Positions 23,160 through 34,882 of a stretch of 64,000 bases of DNA are shown here, one piece after another (position 1 is the first letter of the stretch; each line of letters starts with the position of its first letter). The stretch is from Cephalotrichum gorgonifer (Eukaryota; Ascomycota; Sordariomycetes; Microascales; Microascaceae), in assembly GCA_900312665.1 (NCBI GenBank), contig ONZQ02000014.1, positions 1 to 64,000 on the forward strand, written 5' to 3'. A model generated the notes under the pieces. The model did not search any database. It worked only from the letters and a program-made list of their open reading frames with translations, and was not told the DNA's origin. The position numbers and the translations under genes are program-made.

Positions 23160-26100
23160 ATGGACCCGAAAAGAAGAGGTTAGCTACCCAGGCTTTGTGT
23201 ACCTGGCCTCAGCACGTACTGACGCGCGCATTTGTCATAGGGGAATTGAGAATTCTGAACAATAGAACCTGGGAGGGTGACCAAGGTATGATACCCACCC
23301 CGATCTCTCTCTGAGCCTTTCCGGTCCCATTTCCGCAGCGGACGGCACGGCCCCCCCCAAAAAAAACCCCTGGTGAGTCCGGTTGCAGCTAACTGGAAGT
23401 CTCCGAATGTAGACGTTTTCCCCGTGAGCCAATCCCTCGACTCGTCCCTCAAGAAGAACACTGCCCTCATCAAACGATTACGAACCGCGATATCCGCCGC
23501 CACTCTCAACACCTTCCTGCAGGAGATCAAGGCCCTCAGCCTCCACAAATACCTATCTGAGATAATCTCTGCCTGTTACGATGGCCTCTGCAAGCTCAAG
23601 TCTCCGGGTGACGTCGAAGCCGGCGTGGAGATTGTGAGTGCGTTGCACGAGCGGTTCGGACCTGACGAGTTTACGAGGCATCTTGGGTGGCTTCTCGGGA
23701 AGGGCATGGCCACACCGGACAAGAGTGCCTTGAAATCATTGTCGCCGGAGCTCCGCGAGAAAGAAGAGAAGGATCGTACGTCTCGGCAGCGAATTCTCCT
23801 CCGAGTTGTCACGGAGCTATGGCTTGTCGGCGTCTTGAGGACCCTCGACGATACGACTAGGCCGGAGGACGGAACGAAAGGTGTAGCTGGTAAACCGTCT
23901 GAGATAAAGGCAAAGGGCGGCGCCGCGGGAAAGGGTGCTCTTGCCGAGCCGTTCCCCCTGGAAGTCTTGAAGGACCTGCTCGGATACGACAGGGAGCACG
24001 CAAACCTCCCCCTGCTCGTCACCTTTGTGAAGACCTTCGCCTGGGACGTCTTAGGTGTGCCACCCCCGGGGGCCGAGGGCCGCAGGACGATAGCCGAGGA
24101 TGGCAATCTCAAGGAGCCAGACGTGTCGATACACGACGTGGTGACGCCCGGCGACGGCGGTGAGCTTGACCAGCCCTTTGCCCCCCCCGAGGTGCGCGAG
24201 TCGTTCAAGTTCATCTTGACGAGATACTTCGAAGATGTCAAACGCCATCTTGCCCGCGACCACAGGTCTCTTCAGGAGCAGGCGAAAAAGAACGCCGAGG
24301 CATACGTCAAGTCCGGAGAGGTTTTTGAGGACCGCCAGGCCGCGTACGAGAAGCTCGTAAAGGCACATGAGCGCCTCGTCTCTAATGCCCAGGCCATAGC
24401 GGATGCGATCGGCGCTGACATGCCCGACCTTCACGACCACGACGAAGGGAGCACGAATACGAACGGCGCCATCGGTCTAGTGAAGGCTGGCGAATATCTC
24501 CGGTCGCTTGGGGAGGGGGCCGGGATATGGTATGACGACGACGAGAGACGCTTCTACGAAAACTTGGTCGACTTGAAGGGCAAAGTCCCGCCCATCTTGC
24601 TGGAGGAGAGCAAGAAGAAGAAGCCTGAGACCGATGAGCCTGTGGGGAAGAGGAGCGACCAATCCGGATCCTCAGAGCCGGCTAACCCCGATGCCGGAGA
24701 TGATCTCTCGACTGCGATAGCAAACAAGACTGTGGGTGCCCAAGTAGATGCCCTCCTAGCCCGCCTCCCGGACTTGACGAATAAGGAGCTGGTTGACCAG
24801 TCGGCCATCGACTTCTGCTTTCTGAATTCCAAGGCCTCGAGGAACCGGCTTGTCAAGACGTTGACCGAGGTCCCAAAGGGCCGGAATGACCTTCTCGCAT
24901 GCTGGGCCAGACTGATTGCTACGCTGGGCCAATATATGCCAGACATTCCGAAGGGGGTCATCGAGTACCTAGATGCCGAGTTTAGGAGTCTCCAGAGGCG
25001 CAAGGAAAAGGATTTCCTCGGCCAGGTCCGACTCAATAACATCAGGTATCTTGCCGAGCTGACCAAGTTCGGCATCGTTCCTGAACATGTCGTATTTCAC
25101 TGCCTGAAAGTGAGCCTGGACGACTTTTCTCGTATGAATATCGAGATTATGTGCAATTTGCTGGAATACTGCGGTCGGTACCTATACCTGAATCCGGACA
25201 CGGCTCCCCGCATGGTCAGCTTTCTCGAGACTCTGCACAGGAAGAAGTCGGTGCAGCACCTCGGCCAACCGGAGCGGATGCTCATCGAGAACGCCATGTA
25301 CCATGTGAACCCTCCCGACCGCCCTGCGATCGAGCAAAAGGAGCGCACCCCTATGGAGCTCTTCATCCGAAAGCTCATCTACCTGGATATGACGAGACGG
25401 AACTATACAAAGATCTTGAAGCAGATCCGAAGGCTACACTGGGAGGAGCCCGAGGTAGGTCACACGCAGGTCCCCGGGCGGCTGGTGTTAGTGAACTGAA
25501 CTGCTTGCCTAATGCTCTCCAACCTAGGTGGTTCATGTCCTCGAAAAAGTCTTCTCGAAGCCGGGAAAGGTCAAATATGGGAACATCCACCTGCTAGCCA
25601 TCTTGTTGAGTGCCTTATATCGCTATCACCCGTCTTTCGTTGTCAGGGTTCTCAGTCGTCTCTTAGAATCCATCTCCTTCGGCCTCGAGCAGAACGACTT
25701 CAAGTTTTACCAGCGGCGGATCGCGGAGGTCAGATTCCTGGGCGAACTATACAACTATCGCATGCTCGAGCACCCGGTCATCTTTGATACGATGTACAGG
25801 ATCCTGACGTTTGGCCACGGTAAGTGAAGCCATAGATTGGCCATGATGGCCTAGGCGTTATGACGAAGATGCTGATATATAGCGGCCAGGTGGCCCTCCA
25901 ATCCCCGGGAGAATAAGCCCTTACGACTTGCCGGGGGACTTCTTCCGTATCAGGCTCATTACGACCTTGTTAGAGACATGTGGCATCTTTTTCAACAAAG
26001 GGGCTGCGGGAAAGAAGCTGGACGTCTTCCTATCCCTATTCCAGGTTCGTGTTCCCCCCCCCGACGAGGCACACCGAGCTCGCTGCCTAAGCTTGTTTTG

Positions 26101-27315
26101 TTAACACCCCCTTTCCGCCGTAGTACTACATTCACACCAAACCCCCTCTACCGATGGAGATCGATTTTACGGTGCATGACGTCTTCGGCCTGACGCGCCC
26201 TCAGTGGCAGTTCGCATCAGACCTCGAAGAGGCAACGAGCACTTTGCAGCTGGCACTCTCTGAGCAACAGAAGCTAGACGGGGCCGATAGAACAGCCGAT
26301 GTCGAGGACAGGAGCTCGATGTATGATTCCGACGATGATCATCAAGATGAGTTCATGCTCGAGGCAGATGGTGACGACGAGTCCTTGTCGGAGGATGACG
26401 ATCTTGACGTATGGCCCGACAACTCTCCCAACTTCAACCTTTTGTCTTGCTAACCTCCTGTAGGAAACCGAGACCCACCACTCTGCGGACGACTCTGATT
26501 CTGAAGAGGAAACAATCGTCGTCACGCGACAACAGGAAGAAGTCGACCCTGAAGACGCTGCAGACTTCGAGCGAGAGTTTAGCCGCATGATGGCGGAGAG
26601 CCTGGAGTCGCGCAAGTTCGAGCGGAAGCCTCAATTCGATGTGGCCATACCCGTCATGGCTAAGAATCGAGCTCACGCCTTGAACACCGAAGAAGCGCCC
26701 AAGGAAGTCCCTGAAGTTGCACAGGGGACGATGGCATTCTCCCTTTTAACGAAGAAGGGCAAGGCGCAACAGGTAGGTGGAGAGAGAATGATTGGTCATT
26801 ATCGAACATCCGGACTAATCGTTTATTTCAAAGACTCGTACGGTCGAGCTTCCTTCGGACTCGGGCTTTGCGGTGGCCATGCGTAGCCAGCAGCTGGCCG
26901 AGCGTGAGGAGCAGCAGCGCATCAAGAATCTCGTCCTCAACTACGAGATTCGTGAGAACGAAGACCCAGACGGTTGGCGCCACCCCGCTATTTTTTTCCG
27001 GGATTCGATGACGGATGCTAATCGTCTTTCACTAGGGTATGAGAAGCCTACCAACTTCCACCACAACAAGAAGGCAGGCAAGGACCGCGGTGGAGGGCGT
27101 GCGCGGAAGCTTCAGCTTAGCGATGTCGAATGGTACGTTTATGCTCGCGGATGTATCTGGAGTAGAGTCTCGGAAACAGACTGGCATTTTGCCCTTTCGG
27201 TTCTCACCTCCCCCTTCCGTTTCCGAAGCTGTCTCTACGACCTCTCCCGACCCATATACCCGGCCTCACTGGTTGCTGGATGACTATTGACTGATCTACC
27301 TGGAACAGGACGTGA
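23160..27315 (+). CDS. upf2: Nonsense-mediated decay factor UPF2/NMD2
   Basis: Bridges UPF1 and UPF3 in nonsense-mediated mRNA decay. Nine exons were inferred: 23160-23178, 23241-23285, 23413-25454, 25528-25819, 25890-26044, 26124-26408, 26464-26772, 26834-27132 and 27309-27315. They encode about 1150 aa. The two tiny first exons spell MDPKRR and GELRILNNRTWEGDQ, matching the family's ELRxLNxRxW start, before DVFPVSQSLDSSLKKNTA. Three MIF4G domains follow (about 30-250, 480-670 and 690-870). An acidic linker (MYDSDDDHQDEFM...) and the UPF1-binding tail VELPSDSGFAVAMRSQQLAE come next, ending KLQLSDVEW. The final intron leaves ...VEWT and stop; without it the frame runs on to 27283. An in-frame 63-nt stretch at about 26981-27036 may be a retained intron. 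Confidence 0.93.
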
Positions 27316-28139
27316 ATACCCTGCGTCGCAGTACCCTTGATGATTGCAGACAGCATTTTCGTATTGCGGCGGATGAGTTTGACAAACCGCCTAAGACAAG
27401 CACTCACCGGACCATGTCAGCTGCCGGAGTGACCAATCCACATTCATCTGGTCGAGGTGGCCCCGCGTACGAACGCTTGCCAACGAGCATCTCAGACGCG
27501 TGCCAGGGAGGCCCAATCAACCACCCACAGACCCTGAGGCCTGGCGGCGGAGAGCAGTGCTATCCTTTTCCGTAAGACCTACTGGTCATGGCAGCAAACC
27601 ATGTCGATGTCGATGCTGTTTGATATGACTGTCATCATCTAGGTTCCTACGAGGACCGTACTCGGAAAGGCCTGGCGAATATTTCCCCGGCCAGGGCCGA
27701 GAAGCAAGTTGCCAAGTGGATGCCAAGGTCTCCTGCTCTATCCTACCCGCTCGCACATTTGGGGGGCTTAGTTATCATCCGTATGACACCCCAAGCTGCC
27801 TTCCCACGCCAGCAGGCAACAATTGCATTAGGCTATCTTTGGGAAAAGGGGGGGGGGGGAGTGACGGCCAGCCAAATCAGTGCCAACCCATGATTGCCTC
27901 GGTTAGCCTGTATGTGCTCTTGGCAGCATCCGAGACGCCAGTATCTAGGTAGATTGAATTATTGAGACTTCGTTGTTCTCCGTTGCACGCCTTGTCTGTT
28001 GTAACTGCAGGCACCCGTGAAGGGACAGGACCCTAAGAAAATTACACAGACGTCCGGTTTCCCTCGCGGTCCTTTCCCCCAGCCACTCTTGTTAGGACCA
28101 TCTTAGCTTCTCAATTTCGCAGTATTCAAATTAAGTGTT
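27316..28139. other. Intergenic
   Basis: UPF2 3' region and chitin synthase promoter. It holds a run of 12 G at 27848-27859. No gene recognised. Confidence 0.45.
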
Positions 28140-30158
28140 ATGCCGAAGGCTGATGGGCTTGTTCGCAGCCATCTTGTTGTGATCTATCACCGGGGGAGCA
28201 CGGAGCGGCACTCTTACACGGCGCGAGAGCGGCCGGAGATTCGGCACGAGGATGATGCCCACGAAAAAGGTAAGTAGGCCAACACCTCCTAATCTAATCA
28301 CAGAGACAAGGTGGCAAGGAACCTCCCCCCCCAACAAACCAACCAAAAAGGAGTTCTCCACAAGACTTACAGACTCCGTTCCTTCTGAGCAGGTCGTGTA
28401 CGCAGCGCTGGTCGGTATCATCCTCCTGGCAGTCCTACTGGAATGGATACTTTGGCTCGTGGCATTTATGTACTGCCTCTGCAAGGCATATAGGAAGGCG
28501 GAACACTGGTCCATAAAGGCCCTTGCCGTGGTAGTCGGCAGCATCTTTATCGCCGTCAGGTATGTCAGCTACAGAGCCGCATCCTCTTGGGGATTTGAAG
28601 TCTGATCCGGGTCTCGGTTAGGGTTGCCTTCTTCCCGGTGATGATTGTAGCGCTACCCGTTCCGGGGGACATTGTCAGCCGGTGGCCGAGGTCCTTGCTG
28701 GAGTTCTTCCGGTGGCTCGCCTTCTGGGCCTTTGCGGGACTCCTAACGATCCCCTGGCTCTTTTGCACCTACCAACTCGTAACCCACCACTACGGCCGAT
28801 CCAAGCGTGTCAAACAGGCCTTTGACGAACAGGCCTTTGACGACAACCCGGCGCCAAACGTCGTCGTCATTGTGCCTTGCTACAGGGAGAAGCCTGACGT
28901 TCTCATAGAGGCTGTCGACTCCGTCGTGGACTGTGAATACCCGGCGGCGTGCATCCACGTGTTCCTGTCGTTTGACGACGACGAGGAGGATGAGCTGTAC
29001 CACAGCGTCCTCGACGCGCTGAGGGTACCGGGCATGTACGGCTCCTATCCTGGACATATCGATACTACGTACAAGGGGGTGCGCGTCACCGTCTCGCGCT
29101 TCCCCCATGGAGGCAAACGTCACTGCCAGGGGGCGACCTTTGGGCTCATCGAGAGGATGTACGGCCGGCATACGAAGGACAGCGATGACCTCTTCGTCCT
29201 CTTTGTGGATTCGGACTGTGTGCTCGACAGGGGGTGCCTACGGAACTTTATCTACGACATGGAGCTCAGCCCCGGGAACAAGAGGGACATGCTCGCCATG
29301 ACGGGAGTGGTCATGTCCACGACTGAGAAGAGCAGCCTCATCACACTGCTGCAGGACATGGAGTACATACATGGGCAGTTTTTGGAGCGGACGGTCGAGT
29401 CGGCGTGCGGGGCCGTCACCTGCCTGCCGGGGGCGCTCACCATGCTGAGGTACTCGGCCTTCAGGAAGATGGCGAAGTACTACTTCTTAGATAAGTGGTA
29501 GCAGTGCGAGGACCTCTTCGACTTCGCTAAGTGCTACCTCGGCGAGGACCGGTGGCTCACCCACCTATTCATGATCGGGGCGAGGAGACGACACCAGGTC
29601 CAGTTGTGTACCTCTGCGCTCTGCAAGACGGAGGCGGTGCAGACGTACCGGGCGCTCGTCAAGCAGCGGCGGAGGTGGTTCCTGGGGTTCATCACCAACG
29701 AGGTGTGCATGCTGACGGACTGGCGGCTGTGGAGGATGTACCCCCTGCTGGTCCTCGTGCGATTCATGCAGAACACCGTCCGTACGACGCCGTTGCTCTT
29801 CTCCATCATGGTGCTAGGGGTGGTGACGACGTCGGCAGAGGTGGCGGACCTGCCGATGGGGTTTCTGGCAGTGTCGATGGGGCTCAACTGGCTCACGATG
29901 ATCTACCTCGGGGCCAGGTTGAGGAGGTACAAAATGTGGCTCTACCCGGTCCTGTTCGTCCTCAACCCAGTCCTCAACTGGGTCTACACCGTGTACGGCA
30001 TCTTTACCGCGAATCAGAGAACGTGGGGTGGACCCAGGGCCGGAGATTGCGGAGGGGCGGGCCTAGTAAGCCGGGGACGATGTCGGCACGGAGTCCGAGT
30101 TGTCAGTCTTAGCTGGAAGCGATATCCCGTCTCGAAGGCGGTAGGGACAAAGTGGTAG
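28140..30158 (+). pseudogene. Chitin synthase, class VI-like, interrupted by in-frame TAG
   Basis: Membrane GT2 enzyme polymerising UDP-GlcNAc into wall chitin. Three exons were inferred: 28140-28269, 28304-28559 and 28622 onward. The product begins MPKADGLVRSHLVVI, then RWQGTSPPNKPTKKEFSTRL. Hydrophobic segments at ~70-170 and a catalytic domain with VVIVPCYRE, SFDDDEED, VDSDCVLD and MLAMTG follow. A TAG at 29499-29501 then interrupts the frame. The same frame continues at once with QCEDLFDFAKCYLGEDRWLT, the EDRW and QRRRW (KQRRRWFLGF) motifs, and four to five more membrane segments to 30158. The family reads K-A-E-Q-C-E-D where this reads K-W-stop-Q-C-E-D. The stop removes the acceptor and QRRRW elements, so a truncated protein should be inactive. 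The first intron would be only 34 nt, and the tail after WGGPRA does not resemble the family. This may be a real pseudogene, an assembly error or readthrough. Confidence 0.85.
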
Positions 30159-30869
30159 GCGGTAGGGGTTAGTGGAGAGGGGTGTATGCCCGCAGCATTC
30201 CTAGGGACAAACAAGATGGAGTGAATATCGACGAGGGGGCTGTTTTTGGGTTGCCGCACGTGGAAATCGCAGGCAGTTGGGCTTTGAAAGAGATGGACAA
30301 CCACGGGGCGGCTCCTTCAGTAGGTAGTTCTTTGCTGACAAAAGTGGACGAGGCGGCACCATAATCACATGCATTTACATCAAATTATCTGGTATCTGCC
30401 ATTTGGCAACCGCCACCTGCCACCGGCCACCTGCCATCCGAGCCTGATCCATTGTCCTTTCATTGACGAGAATGGACACACTTGCTTGCATGATGCCGTT
30501 TGCGCAAGACACAAAGCTCTGCCTCCCCTAGCGGCCACAATCTCATCGGTGCCTAACCTCAAAATAAGGCGCGCGGAACTGTACAAATACACTTACCGAG
30601 TTACGATAGGTTGGCGCTAGCCAGGCTATATTGAAGATCCAACCGGGAACTGTGGTTTGCGCACACCGACAAAAGTCTTCACGAAGCAAGACATCGTACG
30701 TCGTTTGGTCTCTTTCTCTTTTGTCGTGCCGGCCGAAAGTTTCGGCCGTGCCAAGGTCTCGGCAGCCCATGCCATTATAAATGGGAACGAAAAAGGCGCC
30801 AATGGGAGTGATCATCGCATAGTGGAGATTTGAAAACGAGGCAGGTGCCGTGGACTGAAGAACAGGTCT

Positions 30870-30889
30870 CGAAATTTCTGGGGGATTCG
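30870..30889. promoter_or_regulatory. Gapped heat-shock-element-like site
   Basis: Read in 5-bp units, the sequence is cGAAa, tTTCt, a non-matching G5 unit, then aTTCg. This is the GAA-TTC-gap-TTC layout of a gap-type HSE, bound by heat shock factor. It lies about 800 bp upstream of the HSP88 start, which is far for a fungal promoter. Function is inference, and such short motifs also occur by chance. Confidence 0.3.
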
Positions 30890-31030
30890 AAAGTTGTCGG
30901 AAAGCTTCTGAAAGTGTCTTTTTTCAGGTTGCCAGGAATTTTGGGCCGCAGCAAAGGTACTCGTAAACGGGTACCACCCACCATTGCGCTAAAAACGGCC
31001 CACTTCTGACGTCTTATTACCGCTCCCGCT

Positions 31031-31134
31031 CTGCGTTTTGCCCTGCGTTTTGCCCTGCGTTTTGGGCCCTTGGCGCTTTTTTCGTCCCCTTTGGCCCTGC
31101 GTTTCCGCTCTGCGTTTTCTTACCCAGCGTTTCG
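31031..31134 (+). repeat. CTGCGTTTT direct-repeat array
   Basis: CTGCGTTTTG occurs at 31031, 31043 and 31055 with an exact 12-bp period. Further copies CTGCGTTTC (near 31098), CTGCGTTTTC (near 31110) and CAGCGTTTCG (near 31125) follow. The array lies 550-650 bp before the HSP88 start codon. It is either a short minisatellite or a cluster of binding sites. Confidence 0.75.
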
Positions 31135-31682
31135 CGCCGCCCCTACCTCTGGTCTAAGTATTTCTTTCACGTTGGGTGCTATCTAGCCGCTGCCCCTCCC
31201 CCACCATGGCCCTGTATGTGTACTTGTAACTGGAATGGTAATTATTACGGAGTTCTCCATAACCGACCACACCATTGAGCTTGTAATACCAAAACGCCAG
31301 CGCCAGCACCAGCGCCAACAACGCCTCACCTGGACGTCACGGTTCACGGTTCGCAAACCCCGCTGCCCCGCCAATCGCAAACCCAAATTTTCAATATTCT
31401 CCCTCCTTCGCCTCCCACCACTCCGTCCCCCGCCCCTCCATTCCACTTTCCGTACTTAAGGAATTGTCCCTCACCGCCGACACATCACAGGAAATCTATT
31501 TTCCTTAGAAAAAAACGAACCTGTAGCTTGTACGTACAAGCCTTCTGATCCGACCATTTTCAAAATCGTCTCGCCGCTCCTGCAAACACCCCCGCAGCTC
31601 CCCAATATATCGAGGGTCCAATATTAACTCGGCCCCTCCACTCTTCAGATCTATCTTCGGTTGACGATAAGAAGCTTTCAAG

Positions 31683-34344
31683 ATGAGCGTAGTAGGTAAG
31701 GCAACGCGCATGCGATCCCGGCCCTCGGCCCACGGCCCCCCGGCCCTCCGGACCTCTACCTGTTGCTTCACCTCTCGTGCTCGTGCTAACTCACCGCCCC
31801 CCACACAGGCATAGATCTCGGGTCTCTCAAGACCACTATCGCTGTTGCGAGGAATCGTGGCGTCGATGTTGTGAGTATTCCTCCTCCGTCTTCTTCCTAC
31901 CTCTGTCCGCTCTTTGGTGCGCCTACGCCGACCCTGAGAATGCATACTGACGGATGCCCTCTCCCAACTAGATCGCCAATGAGGTCTCGAACCGCTCTAC
32001 CCCGTAAGTTGCGCCTGTCTCGCCTCGGGCTCTTCTTGCCCTATCATCCCATACCCGCACCACGCACCCCAAGGCCCCATGTAAGCCGGCTTGGTATGCT
32101 AACCACTGCGTTACACTTACAGGTCCCTCGTCGCCTTTGGCCCCAAGGCTCGATTCATCGGAGAGGCCGCCAAGACCCAGGAGATGACGAACCTGAAGAA
32201 CACTGTCAGCGGCCTAAAGCGACTTGCTGGCCGTTCTGCCAGTGACCCGGATCTCGCCATCGAGCAGACCTTCATGGCACCCCAGATCGTCGACGTGAAC
32301 GGCCAGGCCGGCGTCGAGGTCATGTACCGCGGCGAGAAGGAGAGGTTCTCCGCCACCCAGCTCGTGGCCATGTACCTCGGGAAGATCAAGCAGACTGCGG
32401 CGAATGAGCTGAAGGCCCCCGTCTCCGACGTTGTCCTCAGCGTACCTTCCTGGTTCACTGATGTCCAGCGCCGCAGCCTCATCGACGCCGCCGAGATCGC
32501 CGGTCTTAAGCTCCTCCGACTGATCAACGACACGACCGCCGCCGCCCTTGGCTATGGTATCACGAAGCTCGACCTCCCCTCCGCGGAGGAGAAGCCTCGC
32601 CGCGTCGCCTTCGTTGACGTCGGCCACAGCACATACACCTGCACTATCGTCGAGCTCCGAAAGGGGGAGCTGTCGGTCAAGTCCACCACTGACGACCGTC
32701 ACTTTGGTGGCCGCGACTTCGATAACGCCCTGGTCGAGCACCTCGCAAAGGAGTTCAAGGGGAGGTACAAGCTTGACATCCTCTCCAACCCCCGTGCCAA
32801 GGCCCGAGTCCTTGCTGCGGCTGAGAAGACGAAGAAGATCCTCTCAGCCAACCAGCAGGCTCCTGTCAACATCGAGTCCCTCATGAATGATATCGATGTC
32901 TCTGCCATCATCACCCGCACAGAATTCGAGGCCATGGTTGGACATCTCCTAGCTCGCGTTGAGCAACCCCTAGAGCAGGCCCTGGCCGACGCGAAGCTCA
33001 CGAAGGACGATATCGACGTCGTGGAGATGCTGGGCGGAGGCAGCCGCGTCCCCATTCTCAAGGAGAAGATCTCGGCTTTCTTCGGAAAGCCGCTCTCCTA
33101 CACTGCCAACCAAGACGAGGCCGTCGCCCGTGGCTGCGCCTTCAGCTGCGCCATTCTTTCGCCCGCCTTCCGGGTGCGCGACTTCAGCGTCCAGGATGTC
33201 GTCACCTATCCGATCGAGTTCGCTTGGGAGAAGGCCCCTGATATCCCCGACGAGGACACGAGCCTCACCGTCTTCAACAAGGGTAATGTCCTGCCGTCTA
33301 CCAAGATCCTCACATTCTACCGGAAGCAGCCCTTCGATCTGGAGGCCCGCTACGCCAACCCGGATGAGCTGCCTGGCAAGACCTCGCCCTGGATCGGTCG
33401 CTTCTCCGTGAAGGGTGTCAAGGCCGACGACAAGGACGACTTCATGGTCTGCAAGCTCAAGGCCCGCGTCAACATCCACGGTGTGCTCAATGTCGAGAGC
33501 GGCTACTACGTCGAGGACCAGGAGGTAGAAGAGGAGGTCAAGGACGATGAGAAGAAGGACGACGGAGAGAAGAAGGACCCCGATGTAAGCCGCCCCAACC
33601 GTCCCCCCTACCGTCCCCCCTAATGTAGTCCGTCGCCCGTCGGTAAATTCGGGACGAGAGCTCTGAACGTGAAACTGACCTCCCTCGTTAAAGGCTATGG
33701 ACACAGATGCTGCCAAGGAGGAGCCCAGGAAAACCCGCAAGGTTAAGAAGCAGGTCCGCAAGGGCGATCTTCCCATCTCCAGCGGCACCCACTCTCTCGA
33801 CGCTGCCACGATGAGTGCCTTCATCGAGAAGGAAGGCCAGATGACGGCGGACGACAAGCTCGTTGCCGATACGGAAGAGAAGAAGAACGAGCTTGAAACG
33901 TTCATCTACGACCTCAGGAACAAGCTCGACGAGCAGTACGCCGAGTTCGCTAGCGACGACGAGAAGGAGACGATCCGCGAGAGGCTCATGGCCACGGAGG
34001 TTAGTTACATCCCCCTACCCGCACCCTAATATTTCTTTTTTTTTAACACGGCCCGCTTACGCGTCTTGCAGGACTGGCTATACGACGAGGGTGACGATGC
34101 CTCTAAGGGAGTGTACATCGCCAAGCTGGACGAGCTCCGTGCCATGGCCGGCCCCATCGTGCAGCGACACTTCGAGAAGGTCGAGGGCGAGCGGATCGCC
34201 GAGCAGGAGCGCATTGCGGCAAAGCGTGCCGCAGCTGAGGAGGCGCGCAAGGCAGCCGAGGCCGACAAGACCGCTAAGGACGAGGAAATGACGGACGCCG
34301 AGGCACCGAGGCCCGAGGGCGAGGAGGGCGAGTCCGCGAAATAG
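31683..34344 (+). CDS. hsp88: Hsp110-family chaperone Hsp88/Sse1
   Basis: Cytosolic Hsp110 that acts as holdase and nucleotide-exchange factor for Hsp70. Six exons (31683-31695, 31809-31870, 31972-32003, 32123-33584, 33694-33999, 34072-34344) encode 715 aa, close to the known fungal length. The first three are tiny and join to give MSVVGIDLGSLKTTIAVARN and NRSTPSLVAFGPKARFIG, the Hsp70 ATPase phosphate-1 loop region. LINDTTAAALGYG, FVDVGHSTYTCTIVE and VEMLGGGSRVPILKEKI complete the nucleotide-binding domain (~1-385). A beta domain, an acidic loop (EVEEEVKDDEKKDDGEKK) and a helical C-terminal domain follow, with DWLYDEGDDASKGVYIAKL and a charged, Ala-rich tail. DVGHST, in place of Hsp70's DLGGGT, marks the Hsp110 branch. 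It is convergent with eIF5B. Confidence 0.97.
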
Positions 34345-34882
34345 GCTTTCGCGGCTGCAGCGCCCATGCCACACCTGTAACGACTTTGGGATAAATGTGG
34401 CAGAAGACGAGGGGGACGGGTTTATTTTGACGAAACGGACACGATGGGGAGGATGCGGCTAGGTAGACATTCGCCGGGGCGGACTTGTTTATACGTGTCA
34501 AGGAACGGAACGAAATGCGCTTTTAGAAGGAAAGAAAAAGAAGTTAGGTTAAACAGGCTCTTTTCCCACGAGTACAATTTTTTTCTTGTCTTACTTTATT
34601 TATTGACCCTGATACACGAGCCCTGTGATATATGTATATATGGTCTGTGTGTGCGTGCACTTTGCCGTGATCCTAGGTGAGATGGACATATTGTGTCTCC
34701 TGCTTATGGCTACCAACCACCTTGTAGGCTCCCTGGCACATTAAGGATAGCGCGGTGTCATGGCCGCATCTGGGGGTACAACGGTATTGGACAGCTGTAC
34801 AAGGACAAGGGGGCAGAAGGATGCCGCATAGCACAAGAGCGCATGAGCACAACAGACGTATATTTTCCTAGCCACATGCTAT
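34345..34882. other. Intergenic, convergent 3' ends
   Basis: Tail-to-tail spacer of HSP88 (+) and eIF5B (-). A T-rich stretch at about 34577-34605 is compatible with 3' processing signals. No gene recognised. Confidence 0.45.

Larger units (their letters stand above)
30159..31682. other. 1.5 kb spacer upstream of HSP88
   Basis: Chitin synthase 3' region and the HSP88 promoter. It contains the CTGCGTTTT array and a gapped heat-shock-element-like site listed separately. A strongly pyrimidine-rich leader lies at about 31388-31450. No gene recognised. Confidence 0.5.

Noticed and set aside
23576..24241. 221-codon minus-strand ORF
   Set aside because: Antisense shadow of the long UPF2 exon, with low-complexity Ser/Pro content and no domain.
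32970..33905. 311-codon minus-strand ORF
   Set aside because: It is the mirror of the HSP88 coding exons; GC-rich codon bias opens the antisense frame. The sense strand carries the complete Hsp110 protein.
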